Below are positions 51,621 to 60,093 of a DNA stretch of 64,000 nucleotides, in pieces. The notes below the pieces were generated by a model that was not told the origin of the DNA, searched no databases, and worked only from the letters and a program-made list of their open reading frames with translations. The DNA is taken from positions 2,356,001 to 2,420,000 of the forward strand of contig NZ_FNTQ01000001.1 in the NCBI RefSeq assembly GCF_900105755.1. The letters run 5' to 3'. Origin of the DNA: Streptomyces sp. Ag109_O5-10 (GTDB lineage Bacteria > Actinomycetota > Actinomycetes > Streptomycetales > Streptomycetaceae). Within the stretch, counting starts at the first letter, position 1; each line of letters begins with the position of its first letter. Position numbers and translations under genes: made by a program.

Positions 51621-53690
51621 TCAGCCTCCGCTGTGCTCCTTGGGCCGGTGCTCGGCCGGACCGCGCCGTACCGCACCCGGTGCGTTCCACTCCTGGCGCC
51701 TGCGGGCCCGGATCTTGGCCGCCTCGGAGGACGCCAGCTGGTAGGGCACCGACGTCACCATCACGCCGGGCGTGAACAGCAGCCGGCCCTTGAGCCTGAG
51801 CGCGCTCTGGTTGTGCAGGATGTGCTCGTACCAGTGGCCGACGACGTACTCCGGGATGATCACGGAGACCGCGTCCCGCGGCGACTGGGCGCGCAGGCCC
51901 TTGACGTACTCGATGATCGGCCGGGTGATCTCGCGGTACGGCGAGTCGAGGACCTTCAGCGGTACGTCTATCCCGCGCCGCTCCCATTCCTCGCGCAGCG
52001 CCTTGGTCTCGGCCGGGTCGACGTTGACGGTGAGCGCCTCCAGGGTGTCCGAGCGCATCAGTTTGGCGTAGGCCAGGGCACGCAGGGTGGGGCGGTGGAT
52101 CTTGGAGATCAGGACGACCGAGTGCACGCGGGAGGGGCGGACCAGGTCGTCGTCGGGCTCCTCGGGGGCCGAGATCTCCTCGGAGACGCGGTCGTAGTGC
52201 TTACGGATCGCGGTCATCGTGGCGTAGAAGATGCACATGCCGAGCAGCGCCACCCAGGCGCCGTGGGTGAACTTCGTGACCAGGACGACGACCAGCACCA
52301 GGCCGGTGAAGAAGGCGCCGAACGTGTTGATCGCGCGGGAGCGGATCATGTGGCTGCGCTTGGCCGGGTCCTTCTCCACCGCCAGGTGGCGGTTCCAGTG
52401 CCGGACCATGCCGGTCTGGCTGAGCGTGAAGGAGACGAAGACCCCGACGATGTACAGCTGGATCAGGCGGGTCGAGTCCGCGCCGTAGATGACCGTCAGG
52501 AGGGCGGCGGCGCCGGCCAGGAGCACGATGCCGTTCGAGAAGGCCAGCCGGTCGCCGCGGGTGTGCAGCTGGCGCGGCAGGTAGCGGTCCTGGGCGAGGA
52601 TCGAGCCGAGGAGCGGGAAGCCGTTGTACGCGGTGTTCGCGGCCAGGAAGAGGACGAGGGCGGTGGCCGCGGCGAGCACGACGAACAGGAAGCTGCCCTT
52701 GCCGAAGACGGCCTCGGCGACCTGGGAGATCACCGGGTTCTGGACGTAGCCGGAGCCGATCGCGACGCCGTTGTGGAGCAGGTCGGTGGCCGGGTTCTCG
52801 GCCATCCGGACCTTGGTGACCATGGCGAGCACGATGATCCCGCAGAACATGGTGACCGCCAGCAGGCCCATCATGGCCAGCGTGGTCGCCGCGTTCTTCG
52901 ACTTCGGCTTGCGGAACGCCGGGACGCCGTTGGAGATGGCCTCGACGCCGGTGAGCGCGGCACAGCCGGAGGAGAAGGCCCGCAGGAGGAGGAAGACGAG
53001 GGCGAAACCGGCCAGGCCCTGGTGTTCCGCCCTGATGTGGTAGTCCGCGGTCGGGGCGCGCATCGTGTCCCCGAGGACCAGGCCCCGGAACGCACCCCAC
53101 GCGATCATGATGAAGACGCCGCCGACGAACACGTACGTCGGGATCGCGAAGAGCTTGCCGGACTCCTTCACGCCGCGCAGGTTCATCAGCGTCAGCAGCA
53201 CGATCACGGTGACCGCGCAGAGCACCTTGTGCTCGACCACGAAGGGGATCGCGGAGCCGAGGTTCTCGATGCCGGAGGCGATGGAGACGGCGACGGTCAG
53301 AACGTAGTCGACCAGCAGCGCGCTCGCGACGGTCAGGCCCGCCTTGGGGCCGAGGTTGGTGGTGGCGACCTCGTAGTCGCCGCCGCCGCTCGGGTAGGCG
53401 TGCACGTTCTGCCGGTAGGAGGCGACCACCGTGAACATCAGCACGACGACCGCGACCGCGATCCAGGGGCTGAAGTGGTACGCCGACACGCCCGCGATGG
53501 ACAGGACCAGCAGGACCTCCCCCGGCGCGTAGGCGACGGAGGACAGCGGGTCGGATGCGAAGACGGGGAGGGCGATGCGCTTCGGCAGGAGCGTTTCGCC
53601 CAGCCGGTCACTGCGCAGAGCGCGCCCGATCAGAATCCGTTTGGGCACGTCGGTCAGTTTGGACACGAGAGAGGATCGTAGGCCTTCCAC
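51621..53690 (-). CDS. APC-superfamily permease, KimA-like potassium importer
   Basis: A 689-residue membrane protein with about 12 helices followed by a cytosolic domain of about 170 residues. The front PVFASDPLSSVAYAPGEVLLVL corresponds to the SDxLSSVAYGPE signature of the KimA (YdaO) K+/H+ symporter group. YPSGGGDYEVA and TGVEAISNGVPAFRKPKSKNA follow. The soluble tail (RVHSVVLISKIHRPTLRALAYAKL...EALTVNV) resembles the USP-like domain that binds c-di-AMP in KimA. Divergent trkA genes and kdpDE nearby support a role in K+ uptake. The Streptomyces substrate is inferred. Confidence 0.85.
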   Translation of the reverse strand: MEGLRSSLVSKLTDVPKRILIGRALRSDRLGETLLPKRIALPVFASDPLSSVAYAPGEVLLVLSIAGVSAYHFSPWIAVAVVVLMFTVVASYRQNVHAYPSGGGDYEVATTNLGPKAGLTVASALLVDYVLTVAVSIASGIENLGSAIPFVVEHKVLCAVTVIVLLTLMNLRGVKESGKLFAIPTYVFVGGVFIMIAWGAFRGLVLGDTMRAPTADYHIRAEHQGLAGFALVFLLLRAFSSGCAALTGVEAISNGVPAFRKPKSKNAATTLAMMGLLAVTMFCGIIVLAMVTKVRMAENPATDLLHNGVAIGSGYVQNPVISQVAEAVFGKGSFLFVVLAAATALVLFLAANTAYNGFPLLGSILAQDRYLPRQLHTRGDRLAFSNGIVLLAGAAALLTVIYGADSTRLIQLYIVGVFVSFTLSQTGMVRHWNRHLAVEKDPAKRSHMIRSRAINTFGAFFTGLVLVVVLVTKFTHGAWVALLGMCIFYATMTAIRKHYDRVSEEISAPEEPDDDLVRPSRVHSVVLISKIHRPTLRALAYAKLMRSDTLEALTVNVDPAETKALREEWERRGIDVPLKVLDSPYREITRPIIEYVKGLRAQSPRDAVSVIIPEYVVGHWYEHILHNQSALRLKGRLLFTPGVMVTSVPYQLASSEAAKIRARRRQEWNAPGAVRRGPAEHRPKEHSGG

Positions 53691-53827
53691 CTGCCAGGTC
53701 TCCAGCCGCAGTGCGGGATCTGCCTCCCGAGTGAAAAAGGTGACGGCTGGAACTGCGGATTCCGCAGCTTACGCCCGATCCGTGCCTAGATGGCAGATCC
53801 CGCCTGTCTTCGCACCTCGGAGGTCCT

Positions 53828-53923
53828 ATGCCCGCGACCGCAGAGCTGATCGGCGCCACGGTCACCCTCGTGGGCCTCGGAATCCTCACCGCCTGGAGCG
53901 TGCGCAGCATCACTCGGCGATGA
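53828..53923 (+). CDS. 31-residue single-helix membrane protein
   Basis: ATG at 53828 behind GGAGG with 4-5 bases between. It encodes MPATAELIGATVTLVGLGIL-TAWSVRSITRR: a short polar front, one transmembrane helix (about 7-24) and a basic end, so the N-terminus is predicted outside. It is too short for routine gene calling but has a strong ribosome site, G/C third positions and a clean stop. It lies between the KimA-like permease gene and trkA. A small subunit or regulator of a K+ carrier (as KdpF for KdpFABC) is possible; this is inference. Confidence 0.55.
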   Translation: MPATAELIGATVTLVGLGILTAWSVRSITRR

Positions 53924-54029
53924 GCGCGGCACAGGGGTGCCCGGCCGGGACGGTGCGTGTGTAGCTTGGGCCTCGGTCTGAGAACCTGATGGGGCTGAGC
54001 AGTAACTTTTGAACACCGGAAGGACGGTC

Positions 54030-54701
54030 GTGCACATCGTCATCATGGGCTGCGGCAGAGTGGGTTCCGCTCTCGCCCAGACCCTGGAGCAACAGGGGCA
54101 CACGGTCGCCGTGATCGACCACGACCCCACCGCCTTCCGCAGGCTGGGCCCCGGATTCGGGGGCCGCAGGGTCACCGGAGTCGGCTTCGACCAGGACACC
54201 CTGCGCGAGGCGGGCATCGAGGAGGCCGGCGCCTTCGCCGCCGTCTCCAGCGGTGACAACTCGAACATCATCTCCGCGCGGGTCGCCCGCGAGATGTTCG
54301 GGGTGGAGAACGTGGCCGCCCGGATCTACGACCCCCGGCGCGCCGAGGTCTACCAGCGCCTCGGCATCCCGACCGTCGCCACGGTCCGCTGGACCGCCGA
54401 CCAGATGCTGCGCCGGCTGCTGCCCTCGGGCGCCGAGCCGCTGTGGCGCGACCCCACCGGCGGGGTCCAGCTCGCGGAGGTGCACGCCTCCCCGAAGTGG
54501 GTCGGCCACAAGATCAGCAGGCTCCAGGAGGAGACCGGTGTCCGGGTCGCGTTCCTGACCCGGCTCGGCGAGGCGATGCTGCCGACCTCGCAGACGGTCC
54601 TCCAGGAGGGCGACCTGGTGCACGTGATGATGCGGACGGACGACGTCGACAAGGTCGAGGCCGCCTTCGCCGGGGGTCCGGAAGAGGAGGGCGGTCACTG
54701 A
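54030..54701 (+). CDS. trkA: TrkA-family potassium-uptake regulator subunit (first of two)
   Basis: A 223-residue cytosolic RCK protein: the RCK_N domain begins VHIVIMGCGRVGSALAQTLEQQGHTVAVIDHD (GxGxxG plus the acidic end of strand 2, NAD/ATP binding) at 1-120, with RCK_C at about 135-218 (VQLAEVHASPKWVGHKISRL...LQEGDLVHVMM). It gates a Trk/Ktr-type K+ channel subunit. GGAAGGA precedes the GTG at 54030. The next trkA gene starts at the last base of its stop (TGATG). Two linked TrkA genes with a KimA-like carrier are a known streptomycete layout. Confidence 0.92.
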   Translation: MHIVIMGCGRVGSALAQTLEQQGHTVAVIDHDPTAFRRLGPGFGGRRVTGVGFDQDTLREAGIEEAGAFAAVSSGDNSNIISARVAREMFGVENVAARIYDPRRAEVYQRLGIPTVATVRWTADQMLRRLLPSGAEPLWRDPTGGVQLAEVHASPKWVGHKISRLQEETGVRVAFLTRLGEAMLPTSQTVLQEGDLVHVMMRTDDVDKVEAAFAGGPEEEGGH

Positions 54702-55372
54702 TGAGGGTCGCCATTGCCGGGGCCGGTGCCGTCGGCCGCTCGATCGCGGGCGAGCTGTTGGAGAACGGCCACGAGGTCCTGCTGATCGACAAGGCCCCGA
54801 CCGCCATCTCGGTGGAGCGGGTCCCGCAGGCGGAGTGGCTGCTGGCCGACGCCTGCGAGATCACCTCGCTCGACGAGGCCGCGTTGCAGCGCTGCAACGT
54901 CGTGATCGCCGCGACGGGCGACGACAAGGTGAACCTGGTCGTCTCGCTGCTCGCGAAGACGGAGTACGGCGTGCCGCGCGTCGTCGCCCGGGTCAACAAC
55001 CCGAAGAACGAGTGGCTGTTCAACGAGGCCTGGGGCGTGGACGTCGCCGTCTCGACGCCGCGCCTGATGTCGGCCCTGGTGGAGGAGGCGGTGTCGGTCG
55101 GCGACCTGGTCCGGCTGCTGCGCTTCAGCCACGGCGACGCCAACCTGGTGGAGCTGACGCTGCCCGAGGAGTCGGCCCTGGCCGGCACCCAGGTCGGTGA
55201 CGTGGAGTGGCCCGAGGACACCTCGCTGGTCACGATCATCCGCGGCACCCGGGTCCTCACCCCGTCCAAGGAGGACTCCCTGGAAGCCGGCGACGAGCTG
55301 CTGTTCGTGGCGGCCCAGGCCCGCGAGGAGCAGCTGGAGGACCTGCTGTCGGTACGGCGGGAAGACGGCTGA
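54701..55372 (+). CDS. trkA: TrkA-family potassium-uptake regulator subunit (second of two)
   Basis: A 223-residue RCK protein, a sister of the preceding gene. RCK_N: MRVAIAGAGAVGRSIAGELLENGHEVLLIDK, then LADACEITSLDEAALQRCNVVIAATGDDKVNLVVSLLAKT and VVARVNNPKNEWLF. RCK_C from about 140: LVELTLPEESALAGTQVGDVEWP...LEAGDELLFVA. It overlaps the first trkA stop by one base behind GAGGAGG, so the two are made together and probably form hetero-oligomers. A 20-bp hairpin terminator follows. Confidence 0.92.
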   Translation: MRVAIAGAGAVGRSIAGELLENGHEVLLIDKAPTAISVERVPQAEWLLADACEITSLDEAALQRCNVVIAATGDDKVNLVVSLLAKTEYGVPRVVARVNNPKNEWLFNEAWGVDVAVSTPRLMSALVEEAVSVGDLVRLLRFSHGDANLVELTLPEESALAGTQVGDVEWPEDTSLVTIIRGTRVLTPSKEDSLEAGDELLFVAAQAREEQLEDLLSVRREDG

Positions 55373-55380
55373 CGGCACAG

Positions 55381-55425
55381 ACGTGAGAAGGGCGCCCTCC
55401 ACCGCGGAGGGCGCCCTTCTCACGT
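55381..55425. terminator. very strong bidirectional terminator
   Basis: A perfect 20-bp stem (55381-55400 with 55406-55425) with loop ACCGC separates the trkA operon from the convergent DUF3159 gene, which ends at 55432. Confidence 0.92.
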
Positions 55426-55431
55426 ACGGGG

Positions 55432-56211
55432 CTACTTGCGGTGGCGTCCGCCCGCGGCGGCCTCACCGCTCTCCGCGGCCTGCGCCGCCCTGCGCTCCTC
55501 CTCGGCCTTCTCCGCCTGCTCCGCCGCCTCCATCTCCGCGAACACGTCGATCGGCGCCGGTGCCTTCGCCAGGAAGACCCAGGTGAGCCAGACCGCGAGC
55601 AGGAACGGCGGGATCTTGAGGGCGACCAGCACCCAGCCGAGCTGGGCGGTGTCGGCCCACCAGTACAGCGGGAAGAGGATCGCGCACTTGGCGAGCAGGA
55701 TCAGGCCCCACGCCCAGCTGGCCTTGGCGTACGCCTTCTTGCGGCCGGGGTTGCGGGTGCGCCAGGAGAGGTTCTCCTTGAAGACCGGGCCGAGGATCAG
55801 TCCGATCAGCGGGACCCCGCACAGGGTCGTGACGATGTACGCCAGCGCCAGGCCCAGTGTGTAGAGCATGCCGGGGAGGTAGAAGTCCTTGGCGTTGCCG
55901 GTCATCATCGCGAAGACGACACCGAAGGCGACACCGAAGACACCGCTGAAGGCGTGCTTGACGGTGTCCCGCATGGCGAGGCGGACCACGACGAGCACCA
56001 CGGAGACCGCGAGGGCGGCGATCGCCGACCAGTGCAGGTCCTTGTTGATGGTGAAGATCGTGACGAAGAGCAGGCCGGGCAGGACCGTCTCGACCATGCC
56101 CCGGACACCGCCGAACGCCTCGAAGAGCGCGGCCTCGGTCACCGCCCGCGCGTCTTGCTGCGGGGCGTCCTCCGCCTGCGTGTCTTCGGTCGGCTTGTCG
56201 AGCGACGTCAC
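55432..56211 (-). CDS. DUF3159 family membrane protein
   Basis: A 259-residue protein with about six hydrophobic segments between residues 40 and 220 and polar ends. Family blocks: ALFEAFGGVRGMVETVLPGLLFVTIFTINKDL at the front, DTVKHAFSGVFGVAFGVVFAMMTG, YTLGLALAYIVTTLCGVPLIGLILG, and NPGRKKAYAKASWAWGLILLAKC. The tail is a charged coil (EMEAAEQAEKAEEERRAAQAAE). It forms a pair with the OB-fold gene just upstream (3 bases apart). The function is unknown; it is conserved beside trkA in actinomycetes. Confidence 0.9.
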   Translation of the reverse strand: MTSLDKPTEDTQAEDAPQQDARAVTEAALFEAFGGVRGMVETVLPGLLFVTIFTINKDLHWSAIAALAVSVVLVVVRLAMRDTVKHAFSGVFGVAFGVVFAMMTGNAKDFYLPGMLYTLGLALAYIVTTLCGVPLIGLILGPVFKENLSWRTRNPGRKKAYAKASWAWGLILLAKCAILFPLYWWADTAQLGWVLVALKIPPFLLAVWLTWVFLAKAPAPIDVFAEMEAAEQAEKAEEERRAAQAAESGEAAAGGRHRK

Positions 56212-56214
56212 CGG

Positions 56215-56613
56215 CTACTCCCTACCGAGGGGTCTCAGTTCGTACTTGGGATTGAACAGCACCCGGCGGCCCCGGCTCAGCGAGATCCGGCCCGATGCGA
56301 TCAGCCTGCGTCCCGGTTCTATGCCGACGATGGAACGCCTGCCGAGCCACACCACGTCCAGCGCGGCCGAGCCGTCGAACAGCTCGGCCTCCAGGGCCGG
56401 GACCCCGGCGCGCGGCCGCAGGGTGACCGTGCGCAAGGTACCAGTTACGGTGACGATCTGCCGGTCGTGGCAGTCGCCGATCCGGATGCAGCCCGCGGTG
56501 TCGGCGTCCTCGCGCAGCTCCTCCGACTCCAGGTCCTCCTGGGACGAGGAGAGCCGGTCGAGCATGCGCCGGAACCGGCCGGCCGGCTTCTCGGAACGAG
56601 GAACAGCACTCAT
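56215..56613 (-). CDS. OB-fold nucleic-acid-binding-domain protein
   Basis: A 132-residue soluble protein. Residues 1-40 are charged and helical; residues about 45-128 form an OB fold: CIRIGDCHDRQIVTVTGTLRTVTLRPRAGVPALEAELFDGSAALDVVWLGRRSIVGIEPGRRLIASGRISLSRGRRVLFNPKYEL. This is the tRNA-anti/RecG-like type that binds single-stranded nucleic acid. It stands 3 bases before the DUF3159 gene and is conserved with it. The exact role is unknown. Confidence 0.88.
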   Translation of the reverse strand: MSAVPRSEKPAGRFRRMLDRLSSSQEDLESEELREDADTAGCIRIGDCHDRQIVTVTGTLRTVTLRPRAGVPALEAELFDGSAALDVVWLGRRSIVGIEPGRRLIASGRISLSRGRRVLFNPKYELRPLGRE

Positions 56614-56700
56614 GTCTGAAGCCTACCGGGGCACGCCGACACCGCCGTAGTCCAGCTCACTTCGCGACCCGCCTCACTTTCCGAACCGCCCCGAACCGCC

Positions 56701-57387
56701 CTATCTCTCGAACCGGTACCCCATGCCGGGCTCCGTAATGAAGTGCTTCGGGTGCGAGGGGTCCGCCTCCAGCTTCCGGCGCAGCTGTGCCATGTACACG
56801 CGCAGGTAGTTGGTCTCCGTCCCGTAGGACGGCCCCCACACCTCCTGCAGCAGCTGCTTCTGGCTGACCAGCCGGCCGGTGTTGCGGACCAGCACCTCCA
56901 GGAGGTGCCACTCGGTCGGGGTGAGCCGCACGTCCCGGCCCGCCCGGTTGACCTTCTTCGCCGCCAGGTCGACGGTGAAGCCCTCGGTCTCCACCAGGAC
57001 GTCGTCCTCGCCGCCCCCCGTGACGGGCTCGGCCCGGCGTACGGCGGCCCGCAGCCGGGCCAGCAGCTCGTCCATGCCGAAGGGCTTGGTGACGTAGTCG
57101 TCGGCGCCCGCGTCGAGCGCCTCGACCTTCTCGTCGGAGGAGTGCCGGGCGGAGAGGACCAGGATCGGCACCCGGGTCCAGCCGCGCAGTCCCTTGATCA
57201 CCTCGACGCCGTCCATGTCGGGCAGGCCGAGGTCGAGGACGACCACGTCGGGGTGGCGGGAGGCGGCCAGTTCCAGGGCGGTACGGCCGTCGGGGGCCGC
57301 GTCGACCTCGTACTTGCGCGCCTTGAGGTTGATCACGAGGGCGCGCACGATCTGCGGCTCGTCGTCGACCACGAGCACACGGGTCAT
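56701..57387 (-). CDS. kdpE: KdpE-like response regulator
   Basis: A 228-residue OmpR-family regulator. Receiver: VVDDEPQIVRAL, Asp in DVVVLDLGLPDMDGVEV near residue 52, Lys in DDYVTKPFGMDELLARL near 102. Winged HTH at about 130-226: VRLTPTEWHLLEVLVRNTGRLVSQKQLLQEVWG, with YLRVYMAQLRRKLE. It is activated by KdpD and normally turns on the kdpFABC high-affinity K+ pump; that operon is not in the window. The start overlaps the kdpD stop by 4 bp. Confidence 0.93.
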   Translation of the reverse strand: MTRVLVVDDEPQIVRALVINLKARKYEVDAAPDGRTALELAASRHPDVVVLDLGLPDMDGVEVIKGLRGWTRVPILVLSARHSSDEKVEALDAGADDYVTKPFGMDELLARLRAAVRRAEPVTGGGEDDVLVETEGFTVDLAAKKVNRAGRDVRLTPTEWHLLEVLVRNTGRLVSQKQLLQEVWGPSYGTETNYLRVYMAQLRRKLEADPSHPKHFITEPGMGYRFER

Positions 57388-59942
57388 GAGGCCTGCCTTT
57401 CCGGTTCTGCCAGGGGTTCTGCCACGGCCTGCGCCGCTTCGGTGACCGATCCTGCCGCGCGGAGGCTGAGGACCATGGTGAGCCCGCCGCCGGGTGTGTC
57501 CTCCGCGTTCAGGGTGCCGCCCATCGCCTCCGCGAAGCCCCGGGCGACCGCGAGCCCGAGCCCGACCCCGGCGCCGCGCGGAGCGTCACCGTAGCGCTGG
57601 AAGGGCTCGAATATGCGCTCCTTGGCCTCGTCGGGCACACCGGGCCCGCGGTCCACGATCCGCACCTCCACCCGGTCCGCGATGACGCTGGCGGAGACCA
57701 GCACGGGCCGGTCTGCGGGGCTGTACTTGACCGCGTTCTCGACCAGGTTGGCCACCGACCGCTCCAGGAGCCCGGCGTCGGCCTCCACCATCGGCAGGGT
57801 CTCGGGGACGTCGAGGTCCACGCTGCCGTCCGGCACACCGACCAGCGCCATCGGGACCACCTCGTCGAGGTCGGTCTCGTGGACGATCGGGGTGACGGTG
57901 CCGGTCTGCAGCCGGGACATGTCGAGCAGGTTGCCGACGAGGTGGTCCAGGCGGTCGGCGCCCTCCTCGATGCCTTCGAGGAGTTCGGCCCGGTCCTCCT
58001 CGGACCATTCCACGTCGTCCGAGCGCAGCGAGGTGACCGCCGCCTTGATGCCGGCCAGCGGGGTGCGCAGGTCGTGGCTGACGGCGGCGAGCAGGGCGGT
58101 GCGGATCCGGTTGCCCTCGGCGAGGGTGCGGGCCTGTTCGGCCTCCTCCTGGAGGCGCCTTCGGTCCAGGACGACGACCGCCTGGGCGGCGAAGGCGGCC
58201 AGCACCCGGCGGTCCTCGGCGGGCAGCACCCGGCCGGTCAGCGCGAGGGCCATGTGGTCGCCTATCGGCATGTCGACGTCGCCGTCCTCGGGCCGCTCCA
58301 GGGCGGGGCCGAAGCCGGCCCGCCCGGCGCAGCTCCACGGCTCGACGTCGCTCGCCCGCTCCAGGAGGGCGGCGGACTCCATGCCGAAGGTCTCCCGGAC
58401 CCGTTCGAGCAGCTCCTCCAGGCTGGTCTCGCCGCGCAGCACGTTGCCGGCGAGGAAGGAGAGGATCTGCGACTCGGCGCGCAGCCGGGCCGCCTGATGG
58501 GTGCGGCGGGCCGCGAGGTCCACGACCGAGGCGACGGACAGCGCGACCCCGAAGAAGATCACGATGGCCACGATGTTCTTCGGGTCGGCGATGGTCAGCC
58601 GGTGCAGGGGCGGGGTGTAGAAGTAGTTCAGCAGCAGCGACCCGAAGGCCGCCGAGGCGAGCGCCGGGAAGAGCCCGCCGAGCAGCGCGGCCGCGACCGT
58701 GAGGGTCAGGAAGAGCAGCATGTCGTTGGCGAGGCCGAGGTCGACGGTGTTGAGCAGTACCGCCATGACGGCCGGGCCGGCCAGTCCGACCAGCCAGCCG
58801 GCGATGATCCGGCCCCGGCCGAGCCGGGCACCCCGGGCCACCGGCAGCCCGCGGCCCTTGCCGGCCTCGCCGTGGGTGACGATGTGGACGTCCAGGTCGG
58901 GCCCGGACTCGCGGGCGACGGTGGCGCCGACGCCGGGTCCGAGGACGTACTGCCAGGCCTTGCGGCGGGAGGAGCCGAGGACGATCTGGGTGGCGTTGAC
59001 GCCGCGCGCGAAGTCGAGCAGGGCCGCGGGGATGTCCTCGCCGACGACGTGGTGGAAGGTGCCGCCGAGGTCCTCGACCAGGGTGCGCTGGACGGCGAGT
59101 TCCTTCGGGGAGGCCGACGTCAGGCCGTCGCTGCGGGAGATGTAGACGGCGAGCACCTCGCCGCCCGCCCCCTTCTCGGCGAGCCGTGCGGCCCGCCGGA
59201 TCAGCGTCCGCCCCTCCGGGCCGCCGGTGAGCCCGACGACGATCCGCTCCCGCGAGCCCCAGATCGCCGAGACCTGGTGCTCGTTGCGGTACTGCTTCAG
59301 GTACTCGTCGACCCGGTCGGCCACCCAGAGCAGCGCCAGCTCACGCAGGGCGGTCAGGTTGCCCGGCCGGAAGTAGTTGGACAGGGCCGCGTCGACCTTG
59401 TCGGACTTGTAGACGTTGCCGTGTGCCATACGCCGGCGCAGCGCCTGGGGCGACATGTCGACCAGCTCTATCTGGTCCGCGCGCCGTACCACCTCGTCGG
59501 GCACCGTCTCGCGCTGGCGCACGCCGGTGATGGACTCGACGACGTCGCCGAGCGATTCGAGGTGCTGGATGTTGACGGTCGAGATCACGTCGATCCCGGC
59601 GGCCAGCAGTTCTTCCACGTCCTGCCAGCGCTTGGCGTTGCGGGAGCCGGGGATGTTGGTGTGGGCGAGTTCGTCCACCAGGGCGACCGCGGGGGCCCGG
59701 CGCAGTACGGCGTCCACGTCCATCTCCGTGAACACGGCGCCCCGGTAGTCCAGTTCCTTGCGCCGGATCTGCTCCAGGCCGTGCAGCATCACCTCGGTGC
59801 GCTGCCGGTCGTGGTGCTCGACGAAGGCGACCACGCAGTCGGTGCCCCGCTCCACCCGCCGGTGCGCCTCGGAGAGCATGGCGTAGGTCTTGCCCACGCC
59901 CGGTGCCGCACCGAGATAGATCCGAAGCTTGCCGCGTGCCAT
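57384..59942 (-). CDS. kdpD: KdpD-like sensor histidine kinase
   Basis: An 852-residue kinase. The KdpD N-terminal domain at 1-210 starts RGKLRIYLGAAPGVGKTYAML (Walker A-like) and contains ALVDELAHTNIPGSRN, followed by a USP-like domain at about 215-365 (ERIVVGLTGGPEGRTLIRRAARL). Four membrane helices lie at about 390-490 (DUF4118), a GAF-like part at about 520-610, and HisKA with His in AAVSHDLRTPLAGIKA near 640. The ATPase has NLVENAVKYSP, RGPGVPDEAKE and GAGVGLGLAVARGF. The ATG at 59942 is preferred. In other bacteria KdpD reads K+ and c-di-AMP; the KimA-like and Trk genes next door fit. Confidence 0.93.
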   Translation of the reverse strand: MARGKLRIYLGAAPGVGKTYAMLSEAHRRVERGTDCVVAFVEHHDRQRTEVMLHGLEQIRRKELDYRGAVFTEMDVDAVLRRAPAVALVDELAHTNIPGSRNAKRWQDVEELLAAGIDVISTVNIQHLESLGDVVESITGVRQRETVPDEVVRRADQIELVDMSPQALRRRMAHGNVYKSDKVDAALSNYFRPGNLTALRELALLWVADRVDEYLKQYRNEHQVSAIWGSRERIVVGLTGGPEGRTLIRRAARLAEKGAGGEVLAVYISRSDGLTSASPKELAVQRTLVEDLGGTFHHVVGEDIPAALLDFARGVNATQIVLGSSRRKAWQYVLGPGVGATVARESGPDLDVHIVTHGEAGKGRGLPVARGARLGRGRIIAGWLVGLAGPAVMAVLLNTVDLGLANDMLLFLTLTVAAALLGGLFPALASAAFGSLLLNYFYTPPLHRLTIADPKNIVAIVIFFGVALSVASVVDLAARRTHQAARLRAESQILSFLAGNVLRGETSLEELLERVRETFGMESAALLERASDVEPWSCAGRAGFGPALERPEDGDVDMPIGDHMALALTGRVLPAEDRRVLAAFAAQAVVVLDRRRLQEEAEQARTLAEGNRIRTALLAAVSHDLRTPLAGIKAAVTSLRSDDVEWSEEDRAELLEGIEEGADRLDHLVGNLLDMSRLQTGTVTPIVHETDLDEVVPMALVGVPDGSVDLDVPETLPMVEADAGLLERSVANLVENAVKYSPADRPVLVSASVIADRVEVRIVDRGPGVPDEAKERIFEPFQRYGDAPRGAGVGLGLAVARGFAEAMGGTLNAEDTPGGGLTMVLSLRAAGSVTEAAQAVAEPLAEPERQAS

Positions 59943-60093
59943 GGTCCTATTGTCTTCCTGCAACTGCCGTCAACGCAGCGTCGACCTTACGGCCAACAAT
60001 CCCGGCGAACGGTGCAGAAACCCTGGCAGCGGGCATCTTTGACGCAACCCTGATGGGCGCCGGTGCCGCGGCTCCGGCGCCCGTACCTGCGGC

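Noticed and set aside
50194..51987. Longer start for the RNA methyltransferase at 51987
   Set aside because: The added 155 residues overlap the permease end in another frame and are Arg/Ala/Pro-rich; TRAM-domain homology begins right at the ATG at 51522.
51633..53681. A 682-codon open frame on the plus strand
   Set aside because: It is the antisense of the KimA-like permease; the translation is low-complexity Asp/Glu/Gly/Arg with no domain, a usual effect of GC-rich third positions.
53691..54029. c-di-AMP (ydaO) riboswitch ahead of the KimA-like gene
   Set aside because: The leader is short and shows none of the long conserved helices and junctions expected; no terminator stem follows.
57879..60053. 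A 724-codon open frame on the plus strand
   Set aside because: Antisense of kdpD with biased composition (Gly, Asp, Arg, Val) and no family pattern.
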